A stretch of 58,085 nt of DNA from Nitrospira sp. (GCA_005116885.1 SWDP01000036.1:128173-186257); one strand, 5' to 3'; positions 1 to 9,041 are shown, numbered from the stretch's first letter. Program-made: numbers and translations. The notes: a model not told the origin generated them from the letters alone.

Positions 1-716
1 ACCCGCTTGATGCCGGTTTCAGATACTGCCCGGAGAATTTCTGCATGAAACCGCCGTAGCGGTACATAAGGAGCCTCGGTATACTTATCTCCTCGCCGGA
101 TATGAACACCGATGATCGGGTGCACGAATCCAATTCGCTGTTTTACCTCTTCGATCGCCGTTTCATACTCGGGCCGATACTTGAACCGGCTCAGCAATTG
201 TCCTTCGAAGAACCGTCGCGCAGGACCTAACTTGCCTATCTCAGGATCCAGCCAGTTCTTTTCCTTGCTTGCAGGTAGACTAATCGAGCCGGCGTGCTTC
301 TCGATCTCTGTTGGAACCCACTCGTAAATCATGCGATTCAGGGTTTTGTCCTCCCAGAAACTATCAAAATCAAAGAAAACGACTTTAGTGTGCTGTTCCT
401 TGGTAAAGTCGAGGTTTTCTTGTGGTAGGTGCTCGATATCCTTGAAGGTGAACTGCCCTGTCGGCTCGAGGCATGGGGTATAGGGCGGGTTGTACTCATT
501 TACAAAGACCGCAGTACGGTCAAACATATAAGCGAACTGTAACCCAAGAACGCGTCTGTGAAATTGCGCCCCGAAGCCAAATCCGTCCTGGTCGAGGACG
601 ACAAACTTCGAGTCCTCAAAGCAGCGCCGGAATTGCAGCTCATCGAGTCGATCGTGCAAAGCAGCAGTGGCGGCTTCGATCGTGTCTGGTTTATTCTGTG
701 TGTGCGATAATGACAT
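1..716 (-). CDS. Fucosyltransferase-like protein (GT23/NodZ-FUT8 type), partial
   Basis: The reading frame stays open from an ATG at 716 to the left edge, so about 238 N-terminal residues are seen and the C-terminus is missing. A TGA stop lies directly before the ATG, and GGAGAA about 8 nt upstream serves as ribosome binding site. Near residues 205-212 is IGVHIRRGDK, which matches motif I (HxRRxDK) of alpha-1,6-fucosyltransferases such as FUT8 and rhizobial NodZ, where the arginine contacts GDP-fucose. The preceding residues (FFEGQLLSRF, then a helix before VHIRRGDK) also fit the GT23 layout. The likely role is transfer of fucose from GDP-fucose to a glycan; the acceptor is unknown. A related GT-B glycosyltransferase is possible because motifs II and III lie outside the window. 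Confidence 0.6.
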   Translation of the reverse strand, partial: MSLSHTQNKPDTIEAATAALHDRLDELQFRRCFEDSKFVVLDQDGFGFGAQFHRRVLGLQFAYMFDRTAVFVNEYNPPYTPCLEPTGQFTFKDIEHLPQENLDFTKEQHTKVVFFDFDSFWEDKTLNRMIYEWVPTEIEKHAGSISLPASKEKNWLDPEIGKLGPARRFFEGQLLSRFKYRPEYETAIEEVKQRIGFVHPIIGVHIRRGDKYTEAPYVPLRRFHAEILRAVSETGIKR

Positions 717-1588
717 TCAAGGTTCTCCAGCAGGCTATCCTGAAAACCAAAAATGAAGCTACGCGGTGATCACGCAAGCATTCTGTCGTGCAGGTTCTAC
801 ATTATAGCGTAACTCATCAGATAGATATAAGTACTGGTTAGTAAACGCCCAAATCCAGAGATAGAACTTCCGCCATGTTCGTTGGGCAGGTTGTCGACCT
901 GGATTTGAACTCGTTCCCCTCCTTCTTCTCGCGAGAAGAGTGCGGTCACGCCGTACGGCTCTCTTCTGGTGACTCATCTGTCTGTAGGATCTCGTTCGCA
1001 TGGCAACACCGTAGCCCATCCGGGCGTGAAGTGTTGCACTTGGAGTTAGAACTCAAGGAGCCATAAACTAAGAACGCACTAATCCAAGTCCTAGATCGTA
1101 CGCAACCCTTTGTTGCCCATGCGCCTCAACCAACGCGTCCTGGCTCAACTTACTGGAGCGCTGGTGTGCCTTGCTGTCCGAAGAAACAACTACGCATGGC
1201 TCCTTCGCAGCACCCATGCGCTTCGGACTGCATCCGCGCATACATCAGCCACACCGATGTCCACTCCAAACCTTTTGCGTGAACCAAAATGGTGGATGAT
1301 ACGCTCGCAAGCATCGCTCGATTTTGTCATCAAACTTCAGACTCACGACACTATTTCCGAGTCAAGATCTGGCTTCGCCAAAACCAACAACGTGTTCCAT
1401 CAATCTATCTGTCTGGAAGCAATTCAAAGTCTTCTTTTTCACACCCAACTCGTCAATATCTGGTTGGGGAACAATAACCCCCGCCGATCATTCACGCCTT
1501 TACCCCATGAGCCCAAACACACCGCTTCATCCCGGCTAGCCGTACGATTCTGTTCTTTCGAATCAAGTCATTCTCCGGTACGATGAGG
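717..1588. other. Gene-poor interval, nothing recognised
   Basis: About 870 bases without a convincing gene. Open frames are present (for example 1110-1586 plus), but none has a ribosome binding site, recognisable motifs or normal amino-acid composition. The interval separates the fucosyltransferase start from the 3' end of the helicase gene, so it may hold the fucosyltransferase promoter near 720-800 and otherwise decayed sequence. Confidence 0.4.
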
Positions 1589-2812
1589 TCAATTGATGCC
1601 CGCTTTGGTCCTCCTCTGGTAGCCCCACTGCGGACGATCACCTCTTGGCCGTTCAGTCATTCTCACGTACGACCGATCATGAAGGCTGGGGCTTCCCTCT
1701 GCCAATGGCAGAGAGTTCCCCAACAATGTTTCGATCGCGCACAGCTGATCACGATCCTCAAAGGTCACAAAACTTGTGGCTCGCCCAGTCATCTTCATTC
1801 GAGCTGTCCGTCCAATACGATGGATATAGTCTTCCGGGCAGTTTGGCATATCATAATTGACCACGTGGCCAATATTGGCTACATCTATTCCCCTGGCAGC
1901 AATATCCGTCGCAACAAGAATTCTGACCTGCCCTCGTTTAAATCCGTCGAGAGCGCGAAGGCGTTGAGGCAAACTTCTGTCTCCATGAATGACCGCAACA
2001 CGATGACCGGCCTGTTCAAGCGATTGACCGAGTCGATCAACCCGACTCTTTGTCCGGGCGAATATCAGGACTGTCCCTCGTTCTGTCGCCAGCAACGATA
2101 CCAACAGCTTCGTTTTCTCCTGAGAACTCGTATGATGTACCGTCTGCGTCACACCTTCAGCCGTGGTTGAGGCAGGTGTTATCATCACACGAACAGCTCC
2201 GCTCAGGCTTGTTTGAACCAGGTGGGTCACATCTGTCTGAATCGTGGCGGAGAAAAGTAAGGTCTGCCGCTCTATCGGCAACGCGTCGAGAATCTGATTT
2301 ATCTGTGGAGCGAAGCCCATATCAAGCATACGGTCGGCTTCATCGAGCACCAGAATCTTCATCGGAGCCAAGTTGACCGTCCCATTCCACATATGGTCCA
2401 GCAAGCGCCCCGGCGTGGCAACCAGGACATCAGGCCGTTGGCGTAACCCTCTGATCTGCGCCTGCATATCGCTCCCCCCTACGATGACCGTGGCAGAGAT
2501 GCTGTGGCTCCGACCGAGTTTCTCAATTGCGCCAGAAATCTGCAGGGCCAATTCTCTCGTCGGTGCGAGAATCAAGGCTTGCGGCTGACCTTTTGGCAGG
2601 GCGGCGAGCCGTTCGATCATGGGGATAACAAATGCGGCAGTCTTCCCCGTACCCGTTTGTGCACAACCAATGACATCCCGGCCCTCAAGAGCTGGTGGAA
2701 TGGCTTGAGCCTGAATGGGAGTGGGAACCACCAGGCCGGCTGCTGTTAAATCCCGCAAGAGCGGTTCAGATAGACCAAGGGTATGAAAACTCGCGTGAGC
2801 AGAAGTATGCAA
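1589..2812 (-). CDS. rhlE: DEAD-box RNA helicase, RhlE type
   Basis: ATP-dependent RNA helicase of the DEAD-box superfamily 2, 407 residues, cytoplasmic, expected to remodel RNA structure in ribosome assembly, decay or cold adaptation. All motifs are intact: Q motif (F9, then PTPIQAQAIP at 30-39), Walker A AQTGTGKT (51-58), PTRELA (84-89), TPGR (133-136), DEAD (157-160), SAT (188-190), ATDIAARGID (301-310) and HRIGRTAR (331-338). The C-terminal tail after the RecA2 domain is short and weakly basic, without the long basic or KH-like extensions of other DEAD families, which favours RhlE. It has no operon partner: the flanks are gene-poor on both sides. Confidence 0.9.
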   Translation of the reverse strand: MHTSAHASFHTLGLSEPLLRDLTAAGLVVPTPIQAQAIPPALEGRDVIGCAQTGTGKTAAFVIPMIERLAALPKGQPQALILAPTRELALQISGAIEKLGRSHSISATVIVGGSDMQAQIRGLRQRPDVLVATPGRLLDHMWNGTVNLAPMKILVLDEADRMLDMGFAPQINQILDALPIERQTLLFSATIQTDVTHLVQTSLSGAVRVMITPASTTAEGVTQTVHHTSSQEKTKLLVSLLATERGTVLIFARTKSRVDRLGQSLEQAGHRVAVIHGDRSLPQRLRALDGFKRGQVRILVATDIAARGIDVANIGHVVNYDMPNCPEDYIHRIGRTARMKMTGRATSFVTFEDRDQLCAIETLLGNSLPLAEGSPSLHDRSYVRMTERPRGDRPQWGYQRRTKAGIN

Positions 2813-3077
2813 TGCACGATCCTTTCAGTGTGATCGCATGAAGACAGGATCTGAGAACCGAGGGGAGAGAAACCGGGAAGGCGTCAACTCCGACAGGACC
2901 TAGTCGCGATGCGATCGCGAAGTCCGTTATGGTGTATACAGCGGTGCCGCCGGACTACTACGACAACCACGTGAAAGTCATCGTACAGTAAGCCTTCTCT
3001 GTCGTCAACTTTCTTGAAAAGTAGTGTGGATAGCACATCATCTGTCCGCTTTAGAGTACGCCACCAAGGAGGGTCAT

Positions 3078-3245
3078 ATGGCGGGACCTGATCCTAATCG
3101 CAGGAACAAGAATATCCGCAGGCTGCCGGACACTTGGCCTAAGCCCATAGAAGAAACGACAGCACAACCCATTGCCGGACATGATGCGGGATTCGGGCGT
3201 ATAACAGTGAAGGGCTCGAAGACGATCTCAAGCAGGACGGCGTGA
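3078..3245 (+). CDS. Small hypothetical protein (55 aa)
   Basis: A short frame with a strong ribosome binding site (AAGGAGG at 3066-3072, five bases before the ATG). The product is hydrophilic and rich in proline, arginine and asparagine, with no membrane segment or known motif. Its stop overlaps the GTG that opens the next frame. The evidence for expression is only the ribosome binding site and the coupled overlap. Confidence 0.3.
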   Translation: MAGPDPNRRNKNIRRLPDTWPKPIEETTAQPIAGHDAGFGRITVKGSKTISSRTA

Positions 3246-3487
3246 ACATGACCGTCCCGCACCGGCCCACCCGGGAACTCAAGACGCGAAACAGACGCCA
3301 CCTCCGCGATACCAACGCCGCTGGCTTGTCGAGTGCTTCTTTGCATGGCTGCAATGGAAACGCCGTCTACTCGTTCGCTGGCAATATTGCGCCTCAAGCT
3401 TCCTCTGCTTTGTGCAGCTCGCTAAGACTTTCCGCCAAGCGGTATGAACAATTGATACATGGGGATCACGAAATCGAGATCGAGTGA
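3242..3487 (+). CDS. Small hypothetical protein (81 aa), coupled to the previous frame
   Basis: Begins with GTG inside the GTGA overlap with the stop of the upstream 55-residue frame, the usual arrangement for translational coupling; an ATG two codons later is an alternative. The product is basic and unremarkable, and I do not recognise it. It may be a chance frame. Confidence 0.2.
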   Translation: MNMTVPHRPTRELKTRNRRHLRDTNAAGLSSASLHGCNGNAVYSFAGNIAPQASSALCSSLRLSAKRYEQLIHGDHEIEIE

Positions 3488-3841
3488 ACGACCCCTATTC
3501 TGGCTAATTTGTGTCATGGAACGCTGACAGGTTCGCTATACCATGCGGTCTGTGTTAAACTGAGAACATATATAGTTATAGTTGGGTCAGGCCCTGTCCC
3601 TCGCGCCTTCACTCCCTCCTTCTAAACTCTGCGCGATCGAAGCTCTCGTTTCTGCGGTTCTACACACACTGTTATAAAGGAAGCCGCCGGGCATCATGCA
3701 TCTGTGCCCCGCTTGCCCCTGCCAGACCTGTAGATCCGGTAGACAGTGATTACCGATGGCAGACGTTGATCGAAACAACAGGCTGCCACTCTAGGCAGCC
3801 TAACGCCGCCAGTGCCAGCGCCTTATGGATGAAGAGGGCCC

Positions 3842-4768
3842 ATGAACCAGACAAAACAGCAATCCGAGAGATCACAATCACCCACATTTGCCATCACTCC
3901 CTCGGGCGTCGCGATCAAGATCAATAGTCGTCGTGGCATCTGGACCGCCCTCATTTTTTGCTCAATTACTGCTGGTGCAATAATTGGGGTTCCCCTCTAT
4001 GGATATCTATACCACTACACCTGGCTAGATTGGTCGCTATTTGGACTGCTCTATATCGTCAGCGGATTGGGCATCACCGTCGGCTACCATCGGTTAATGG
4101 CCCATCGGAGCTTTAACTGCCCAAACTGGGTCAAATGCACACTCTTAATCGGAGGTGCCTGGGCGCTACAGAACTCCGCCATCAAATGGGCTGCTGATCA
4201 TCTGCGACATCACGCGCATTGTGACGAGGAGAAAGATCCGTACAATGCACAACACGGCTTCTGGCACAGCCACTGTGGATGGCTCTTTATCACCGACCGA
4301 TACGCCGACCCAAAGTATGCAACGCGTGTTGCAAACGATCCCGTGGCCATCTGGCAACATAAATACTACCCCCTTCTGCTCCTTGCGGGCCTGGCCGGCA
4401 CGTTTCTCACAGGCTTTCTCTTCAATGGCGTGATGGGTGGAATCGGTTGTTTTCTCCTCGCCGGCGTCGGACGCACATTCGCCGTACTGAATTCGACGTT
4501 TTTCATCAACTCCATTTGTCATCTATGGGGACGGCAGCCCCACGGCACTTCAGACTCCAGTAGAGATAGCTGGCTCGTGTCCCTCGTAACATTTGGCGAG
4601 GGGTACCATAACTACCATCACATGTACCCAACCGATTACCGGAACGGTACCCACTGGTACCATTTCGACCCCTCAAAATGGCTCATCCACGGTCTCTACT
4701 CACTCGGTCTTGCCACATCACTTCGGACTGGCCCATATGTCGAAGACTCATTGGCTCGGACGAACTGA
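3842..4768 (+). CDS. Acyl-lipid/acyl-CoA delta-9-type fatty acid desaturase
   Basis: Membrane-bound di-iron fatty acid desaturase of the stearoyl-CoA desaturase type, 308 residues. It introduces a cis double bond into a membrane acyl chain using O2 and a reductant. The three histidine boxes are complete: HRLMAH (83-88), HLRHH (120-124) and HNYHH (around 257-261). Two hydrophobic hairpins surround them (residues 35-80 and about 175-215). The length is right for the bacterial enzymes, which lack the fused cytochrome b5. It is followed after 21 bases by an RRM protein gene. Desaturase and small RRM proteins are both cold-responsive in many bacteria, so a shared role in low-temperature adaptation is plausible but inferred. 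Confidence 0.88.
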   Translation: MNQTKQQSERSQSPTFAITPSGVAIKINSRRGIWTALIFCSITAGAIIGVPLYGYLYHYTWLDWSLFGLLYIVSGLGITVGYHRLMAHRSFNCPNWVKCTLLIGGAWALQNSAIKWAADHLRHHAHCDEEKDPYNAQHGFWHSHCGWLFITDRYADPKYATRVANDPVAIWQHKYYPLLLLAGLAGTFLTGFLFNGVMGGIGCFLLAGVGRTFAVLNSTFFINSICHLWGRQPHGTSDSSRDSWLVSLVTFGEGYHNYHHMYPTDYRNGTHWYHFDPSKWLIHGLYSLGLATSLRTGPYVEDSLARTN

Positions 4769-4789
4769 TCCATGACAAAGGACATCACG

Positions 4790-5053
4790 ATGGGAAAACG
4801 CGTCCTATATGTGGGGGGACTTCCTGAGAGCATTTCGGACTGCGAGTTACGCGGCATCTTCACCTCTTACGGTCTTGTTGCCAGAGCGTACGTGGTCAGA
4901 TTCAAACATACAGGAAGATCCGCCGGGTATGGATTTGTAGAAATGGGGTCCGGTGAACAGGCCTTAAACGCCGTGGTCGCCCTTGAAGGAACCAAATGGG
5001 ATGGGCACCTCCTTAGACTGTATGTCACTCCCTACGCAAACCAAGCCGTATAA
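4790..5053 (+). CDS. RNA-binding protein with a single RRM
   Basis: A small RNA-recognition-motif protein. RNP2 is seen as LYVGGL and RNP1 as SAGYGFVEM, in the usual spacing, and the domain takes up nearly the whole chain. I chose the ATG at 4790 because AAAGGA (4777-4782) sits seven bases before it; an in-frame ATG at 4772 has no ribosome binding site. There is no glycine-rich tail, unlike the paralogue at 5724. It probably binds single-stranded RNA as a chaperone, like the cyanobacterial Rbp proteins. It follows the desaturase gene closely and may be cotranscribed with it. Confidence 0.85.
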   Translation: MGKRVLYVGGLPESISDCELRGIFTSYGLVARAYVVRFKHTGRSAGYGFVEMGSGEQALNAVVALEGTKWDGHLLRLYVTPYANQAV

Positions 5054-5083
5054 AATCACACACGTGATGGAAGGGACATATAT

Positions 5084-5386
5084 ATGAGCCGTACCAACTT
5101 GGACCCCATCGTCACGTTTCCAGATGGATCGCACCTTTTGATCAGCACTGCCTGCTCAAAAGAAGGAAGTTTTTCATGTGCCCTCTACATGGCAACCATC
5201 GCAGCAGATGACCGCGGGACCTTCCACGTCATCTCCAACCATCTCGACGCAGCCACGTGCCTCGTTGCACAAGAGGACGCCTACAGTTATGCCCAACGCC
5301 TCTACCCGCGATCAGCGGAGACGATGAAACGGCCGCCCTATCTCATCTGGCCTGGCCCAGGCCCCACCGGTAATGCGGATGTATAA
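5084..5386 (+). CDS. Hypothetical protein (100 aa)
   Basis: A soluble protein with no recognisable family. It starts 30 bases after the RRM gene with a GAAGGGA ribosome binding site, so it is likely in the same transcript as the desaturase and RRM genes. The sequence has a beta-rich N-terminal half (repeated short strands such as PIVTFPDGSHLLIS) and a C-terminal helix containing DAYSYAQRLYP. No signal peptide or membrane segment is evident. Confidence 0.55.
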   Translation: MSRTNLDPIVTFPDGSHLLISTACSKEGSFSCALYMATIAADDRGTFHVISNHLDAATCLVAQEDAYSYAQRLYPRSAETMKRPPYLIWPGPGPTGNADV

Positions 5387-5723
5387 GTTGCTGGTCGGCC
5401 CCTCTCGCACGACTTGGCAACCTCAATCCTGCCTCTCACACCATTCATGCAATCTATCTTTCGTCGGCCAGGCATTTCACATTGAGAAAAACCTACGTCT
5501 ATAGCTTTTCCCTTGTGCCTCTGTTAGGATGTCCTCGTCTCATGCGGCGGGTCTCGCATGAAACAGCGAATGGAACGGCCCATCACCGATGTTGTTGTTA
5601 CCGAGAATCTGACCGGAAGCTCGATCCAAGTCGCTGCATTGTTCGCGTCTTCGGCCCGTCCCTTCCCCTCGTATATGTGTTCTCGAGTCTCAATCAATAT
5701 CAATTTCAGAAGGAGGAACCCCC

Positions 5724-6044
5724 ATGGGTTCAAAACTTTATGTCGGCGGGTTGCCCTATGCGGCAACTGAATCACAACTCACCACCCTTTTCGCGGCGCA
5801 CGGCACCGTCGAGTCTGCGCGTGTGATCACGGACAAGTTCACCGGGCAATCACGAGGCTTCGGCTTCGTCGAGATGGCCACACAAGAAGAAGCCAAAGCT
5901 GCGATTACCGCATTGAACGGCTCACAAATGGACGGACGCCCGCTAACGGTCAATGAGGCCAAGCCACAAGAACCTCGGACGGGTGGCGGCGGACGTTTCG
6001 GCGGTGGTGGCGGTGGCGATCGCGGTGGTCGCGGTCGTTTCTAA
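5724..6044 (+). CDS. RNA-binding protein, RRM plus glycine-rich tail
   Basis: A 106-residue RNA-binding protein with RNP2 (LYVGGL, residues 4-9) and RNP1 (SRGFGFVEM, about 43-51), followed by a tail of Gly, Arg and Phe (GGGGRFGGGGGGDRGG and similar) from about residue 86. This is the architecture of cyanobacterial and plant cold-inducible glycine-rich RNA-binding proteins, which melt RNA structure at low temperature. An AGAAGGAGG ribosome binding site precedes the ATG, and a strong hairpin terminator follows the stop. About 340 bases without another gene lie upstream, long enough for its own promoter and leader. Confidence 0.9.
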   Translation: MGSKLYVGGLPYAATESQLTTLFAAHGTVESARVITDKFTGQSRGFGFVEMATQEEAKAAITALNGSQMDGRPLTVNEAKPQEPRTGGGGRFGGGGGGDRGGRGRF

Positions 6045-6070
6045 TCCAGCGCTCACATGTGCTAGCTGAA

Positions 6071-6100
6071 GAAGGGGCGCTTCGATTGAAGCGCCCCTTC
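6071..6100 (+). terminator. Rho-independent-type terminator after the RRM gene
   Basis: A perfect 13-bp stem (6071-6083 with 6088-6100) with a GATT loop, followed by a partly T-rich stretch (TCATGCTTT). It lies 27 bases after the stop of the glycine-rich RRM protein. Confidence 0.8.
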
Positions 6101-6376
6101 ATGCTTTAACACACCCCTCCCATCTCAGATTCAGGTTACTCTAGCGAACAATTCTCTGTCTGTCGCAGCTCAGACCTAATACATCGACAGGCCTCCTGAT
6201 TTGTGTCTTTGCCACACTCGAACACTGTTACAACCACAGTGACAGTAAAAAAATCTCGCCTCATCTGTGCCATACGGAGCGCCACACGCTGCATACAGGC
6301 GATGACCATAGATGAGAAATCTTGGAGGATTCGTCGAATCGTGTCACAATAATATTCAATGACCGAGAGACCACAC

Positions 6377-6955
6377 ATGCGATGCAACCAACGAACGCGC
6401 TTTCTGCATCTGATCATGATCCTCGGAATTACCACAGCATTATGTGCAACACCCAGCTTTGCAGGAGACATTACCCTCTTGAGTATTGGCCCTCGCATTG
6501 GCTTCGGTGAGAAAATCCCCTTCATGGGGAAAGAGCAAAAATACTATTTCCACCTGTACGACGTCGCAGCGCTCATCAAACTCCCCTGGTCCTGGCCACT
6601 CGGTGGAGACACCTGGGGTCTGGAGACGAGACTGATCGCAAGCGCGGGGCTACTAACGGGGGCCAATGAGAACGGTCTGATGATGACGGCCGTGCCTGTT
6701 CTCGCACTGAGCGGCTGGAAAGGACTGGTTACCTTCGATACTGGAGTGGGAGCAGGACTCTTCAGCAACCATACATTCGGTGTGCAAGATTTCGGAGGGC
6801 CCGTTCAGATTGTCGCAACCTTGGGAGCTCAAGTCAGTCCATTTTCACACACCTATGCCGGCGTTCGTGTCCAACACTTCTCTGATGCTGGGCTGAACGG
6901 ACCTTCCAGCCTAGGCGTGGACATGTACATCGTAGAACTTGGATATCGATTCTAA
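6377..6955 (+). CDS. PagL-like lipid A 3-O-deacylase (acyloxyacyl hydrolase family)
   Basis: A 192-residue exported protein with a signal peptide ending near SFA-G (residue 30) and alternating beta-barrel strands ending in YRF, the terminal aromatic typical of outer membrane proteins. The segment VRVQHFSDAG near the C-terminus matches the PagL signature (H-x-S-N-A-G), with the catalytic pair at about His167 and Ser169; Asp replaces the usual Asn. PagL removes the 3-hydroxyacyl chain at position 3 of lipid A in the outer membrane. The start at 6377 gives a regular signal peptide with an arginine-rich n-region; an in-frame ATG lies at 6359. It is a single-gene unit. Confidence 0.65.
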   Translation: MRCNQRTRFLHLIMILGITTALCATPSFAGDITLLSIGPRIGFGEKIPFMGKEQKYYFHLYDVAALIKLPWSWPLGGDTWGLETRLIASAGLLTGANENGLMMTAVPVLALSGWKGLVTFDTGVGAGLFSNHTFGVQDFGGPVQIVATLGAQVSPFSHTYAGVRVQHFSDAGLNGPSSLGVDMYIVELGYRF

Positions 6956-7034
6956 TCCGAACGTCGCCGGCCCGGCGATCCTTTCTGCAAAACATTAATG
7001 ACCTGCTCGTGCGACCTAATAGTAATGCGCTCCT

Positions 7035-7160
7035 GCAGGATGCTCAAAAAGGCATCCAACTAGGCCGCAGGTGAGTCAAAACTGGAGGCGTACCATCTGG
7101 GGTACGTTGAGGATTTTGACGAACCGAGAACGACGTTGGAGGGCTTTTTCAGCATCCTGC
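7035..7160. repeat. Imperfect palindromic intergenic repeat, 126 bp
   Basis: The ends are inverted copies: GCAGGATGCTCAAAAAG at 7035-7051, and at 7144-7160 the complement of the same sequence with one mismatch. Inside, further inverted segments flank a central GTACC/GGTAC core near 7090-7105, so the whole unit can fold into one long hairpin. It abuts the stop codon of the methyltransferase gene exactly. The arrangement is that of a REP/BIME-like or miniature inverted-repeat element. I recall closely similar units scattered in Nitrospira genomes, but only one copy is seen here. Confidence 0.75.
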
Positions 7161-7960
7161 TACAGCTTCCACCCTGACAACACACATCGCTGTGCAACGA
7201 GCGGCCTGAAGCTTTCGACATCTTCCGAAACCTTAGTCATCACCTCGTCTGCCAACCGCTGATCCTCAAAGCACTCATACGCATCGTCGAGAAAACCTCC
7301 ACGAAGCAAGGGGTGCTGGAGGAACGCCTGACCGCCTCCCGTCGCAACTTCCAACGGAAACTCGGCTACAATAACGCGCGCGAGATGAAGCCGATCCAAC
7401 CATCCATGAGCATCTGCGGCTGACGGACGTTCGGCAAGATAGGCTTCCAACCGACGGCGTTCCAGCAGGAGACCACGAACCGCCATCTCCTGATCGATTC
7501 GACGCCACAGCGATTCGAATGTGCCGAGCGAAGGAAAAGTCAACACCAGTTGGCCTCCTGGCTTGAGATGATCCAGCAAACCCTGAACAACTTCGAACCG
7601 GTGGGGGCGGAAAAACATGACGGAGAGATTGCCGGTGATACGGTCGAAACAAGGCAGGTGCTGAGGCAGCGCACGCATATCTAAGCATTCAAACCTCAGC
7701 CATGGAAGGTCTACGCCTTGGATTGTGCGAGCACGCGCAATCTGTCCCTCACTATAATCGATAGCCAGAACCTGCCCTGTAGGCCCCACCTGCTCCGCCA
7801 GGTAAAAAGCGGGAATCCCGTGACCGGAGGCAATATCGAAGATGGACGCTCCAGGTCTAAGATCCAGATGCTGCAGCAACGATTCGGCGAATGGAGTGGA
7901 CCAATCGTCATAGGTTGGAAGAGGCCACCGCAGCCTCACATCATTCGTGGATTTGGTCAT
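7160..7960 (-). CDS. SAM-dependent class I methyltransferase
   Basis: A 266-residue methyltransferase with a Rossmann-type SAM site: motif I IFDIASGHGIPAFYLA (about residues 39-54), acidic end of strand 2 VLAIDYSEGQ, and motif IV region FDRITGNLSVMF. The fold and length match the UbiE/COQ5-like small-molecule methyltransferase group, but the substrate cannot be read from the sequence. The N-terminal PLPTYDDWSTPFAESLLQHL resembles the leader of many of these enzymes. It stands alone on the minus strand, directly bordered at its 3' end by the palindromic repeat. Confidence 0.78.
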   Translation of the reverse strand: MTKSTNDVRLRWPLPTYDDWSTPFAESLLQHLDLRPGASIFDIASGHGIPAFYLAEQVGPTGQVLAIDYSEGQIARARTIQGVDLPWLRFECLDMRALPQHLPCFDRITGNLSVMFFRPHRFEVVQGLLDHLKPGGQLVLTFPSLGTFESLWRRIDQEMAVRGLLLERRRLEAYLAERPSAADAHGWLDRLHLARVIVAEFPLEVATGGGQAFLQHPLLRGGFLDDAYECFEDQRLADEVMTKVSEDVESFRPLVAQRCVLSGWKL

Positions 7961-8175
7961 AGGCCCGCTCCCCTATTACGCTCTCGGCGCAGATTATCCC
8001 TCCGTATGCCGATAATCATCAGCCATTCCACGATGTATCACTTAGCGGCGATATCGGGGAGCGAGGAAAATCAGGCAAGAACGTTCTGCACGATTGTCCT
8101 GTGGACCGAAGAAAATTGAAATCAGCGAAGATTCGTCAGGTCTGGCAACAACAGCCTCACCTTATCCCGGCCTGC

Positions 8176-8376
8176 TTACCGCGACGACTTCGGTTGACGT
8201 TTCGCATGTAGACCCTTGTCGCTCTTGCTCATAGGCTTGCTGGACTCACCCTCAGAAAGAATGTCTTCAATCTGGGATTCACTGCACGTCAAATCGCCGT
8301 CGGCTGGTTTCCGTGATAGAGCACTGGCCGGCTTGGATGCGGCATGAATCTTCTTATCTTCTCTATCGTCCGGCAT
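8176..8376 (-). CDS. Small hydrophilic hypothetical protein (66 aa)
   Basis: A highly charged, serine- and lysine-rich peptide with no hydrophobic segment, probably disordered. I placed the start at 8376 because AGAGGAAG lies seven bases upstream; the frame itself runs further up to 8445 without a ribosome binding site. The function is unknown. Confidence 0.45.
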   Translation of the reverse strand: MPDDREDKKIHAASKPASALSRKPADGDLTCSESQIEDILSEGESSKPMSKSDKGLHAKRQPKSSR

Positions 8377-8516
8377 GGTGGCTTCCTCTTTCTCTGAAAG
8401 TACGTTTCGTCGACAACGATTAATACCATACCCATCGCCAGGCACCTTCGCCTTGAAAACCGGCGAAGCACCTTCGTCAAGCGATCATCGTGTTGCCTGA
8501 TCTGTGTGTGCGTCCA

Positions 8517-8711
8517 CTATGCCCCAGCACTCACAGCTGGCACGCCCTGAGGAGCCTGAGCCGTCGCGGCCGGTGCCGTCTGCATAGACGCTTTCAGCTC
8601 ATCAATAGCCCTACCAACATCTCCCTCCGTCGATCCAAACCGGTCGCTCATCACCTTAATGGCCTGAGCGATTGCTTTCTTCATCTTCGCAATCTGTTCT
8701 TCTGGTGTCAT
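8517..8711 (-). CDS. Small alpha-helical hypothetical protein (64 aa)
   Basis: The ATG at 8711 has an AAGGAGAG ribosome binding site five bases upstream, which favours it over the longer frame beginning at 8753. The chain is an amphipathic helix (TPEEQIAKMKKAIAQAIKVMSDRFG, roughly residues 2-26), an acidic helix, and an alanine/proline-rich tail. No family is recognised. Confidence 0.55.
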   Translation of the reverse strand: MTPEEQIAKMKKAIAQAIKVMSDRFGSTEGDVGRAIDELKASMQTAPAATAQAPQGVPAVSAGA

Positions 8712-9041
8712 CGCATCTCTCCTTATAGTGTAAGCCTGTACCGAGAAGTCCACGACATGTCCGCCGACTCCTGTGTCCCTCAGAACCTAATCCGCTCAGT
8801 CCTGGTAGTCAGACCTCTTCATCACAGCAGGTCGGAAACGCTCTGCAGAGGAACAGCGGAGGCTGAAATATTCCACACGCAGGAAGAACGTTCGACAGGC
8901 GCGAAATAGGACCGCCAGCGAGTTTCAATACCGCTCAGCGTCATGCTAGACGCCATGGAGGCCGCGGTCAAGAGGTATTACGCGCGCCCGAGATACCTCA
9001 AGGAGTCAACAGGTTCTCACTCAAAAGATACTCGATCTCAG

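Noticed and set aside
885..915. GAGTTCAAATCC-like sequence resembling a tRNA T-loop on the minus strand
   Set aside because: The flanking bases do not form the T-stem and no acceptor or anticodon stem can be built.
1110..1586. A 158-codon plus-strand frame
   Set aside because: No ribosome binding site, no motif and unusual composition; two other long frames overlap it on the same strand.
2850..2990. Frame ending VPPDYYDNHVKVIVQ, protein-like in its last 20 residues
   Set aside because: No plausible start codon and no recognised family; at most a gene fragment.
6136..6309. Small minus-strand frame with several cysteines upstream of the PagL-like gene
   Set aside because: No ribosome binding site, and no homologous pattern recognised.
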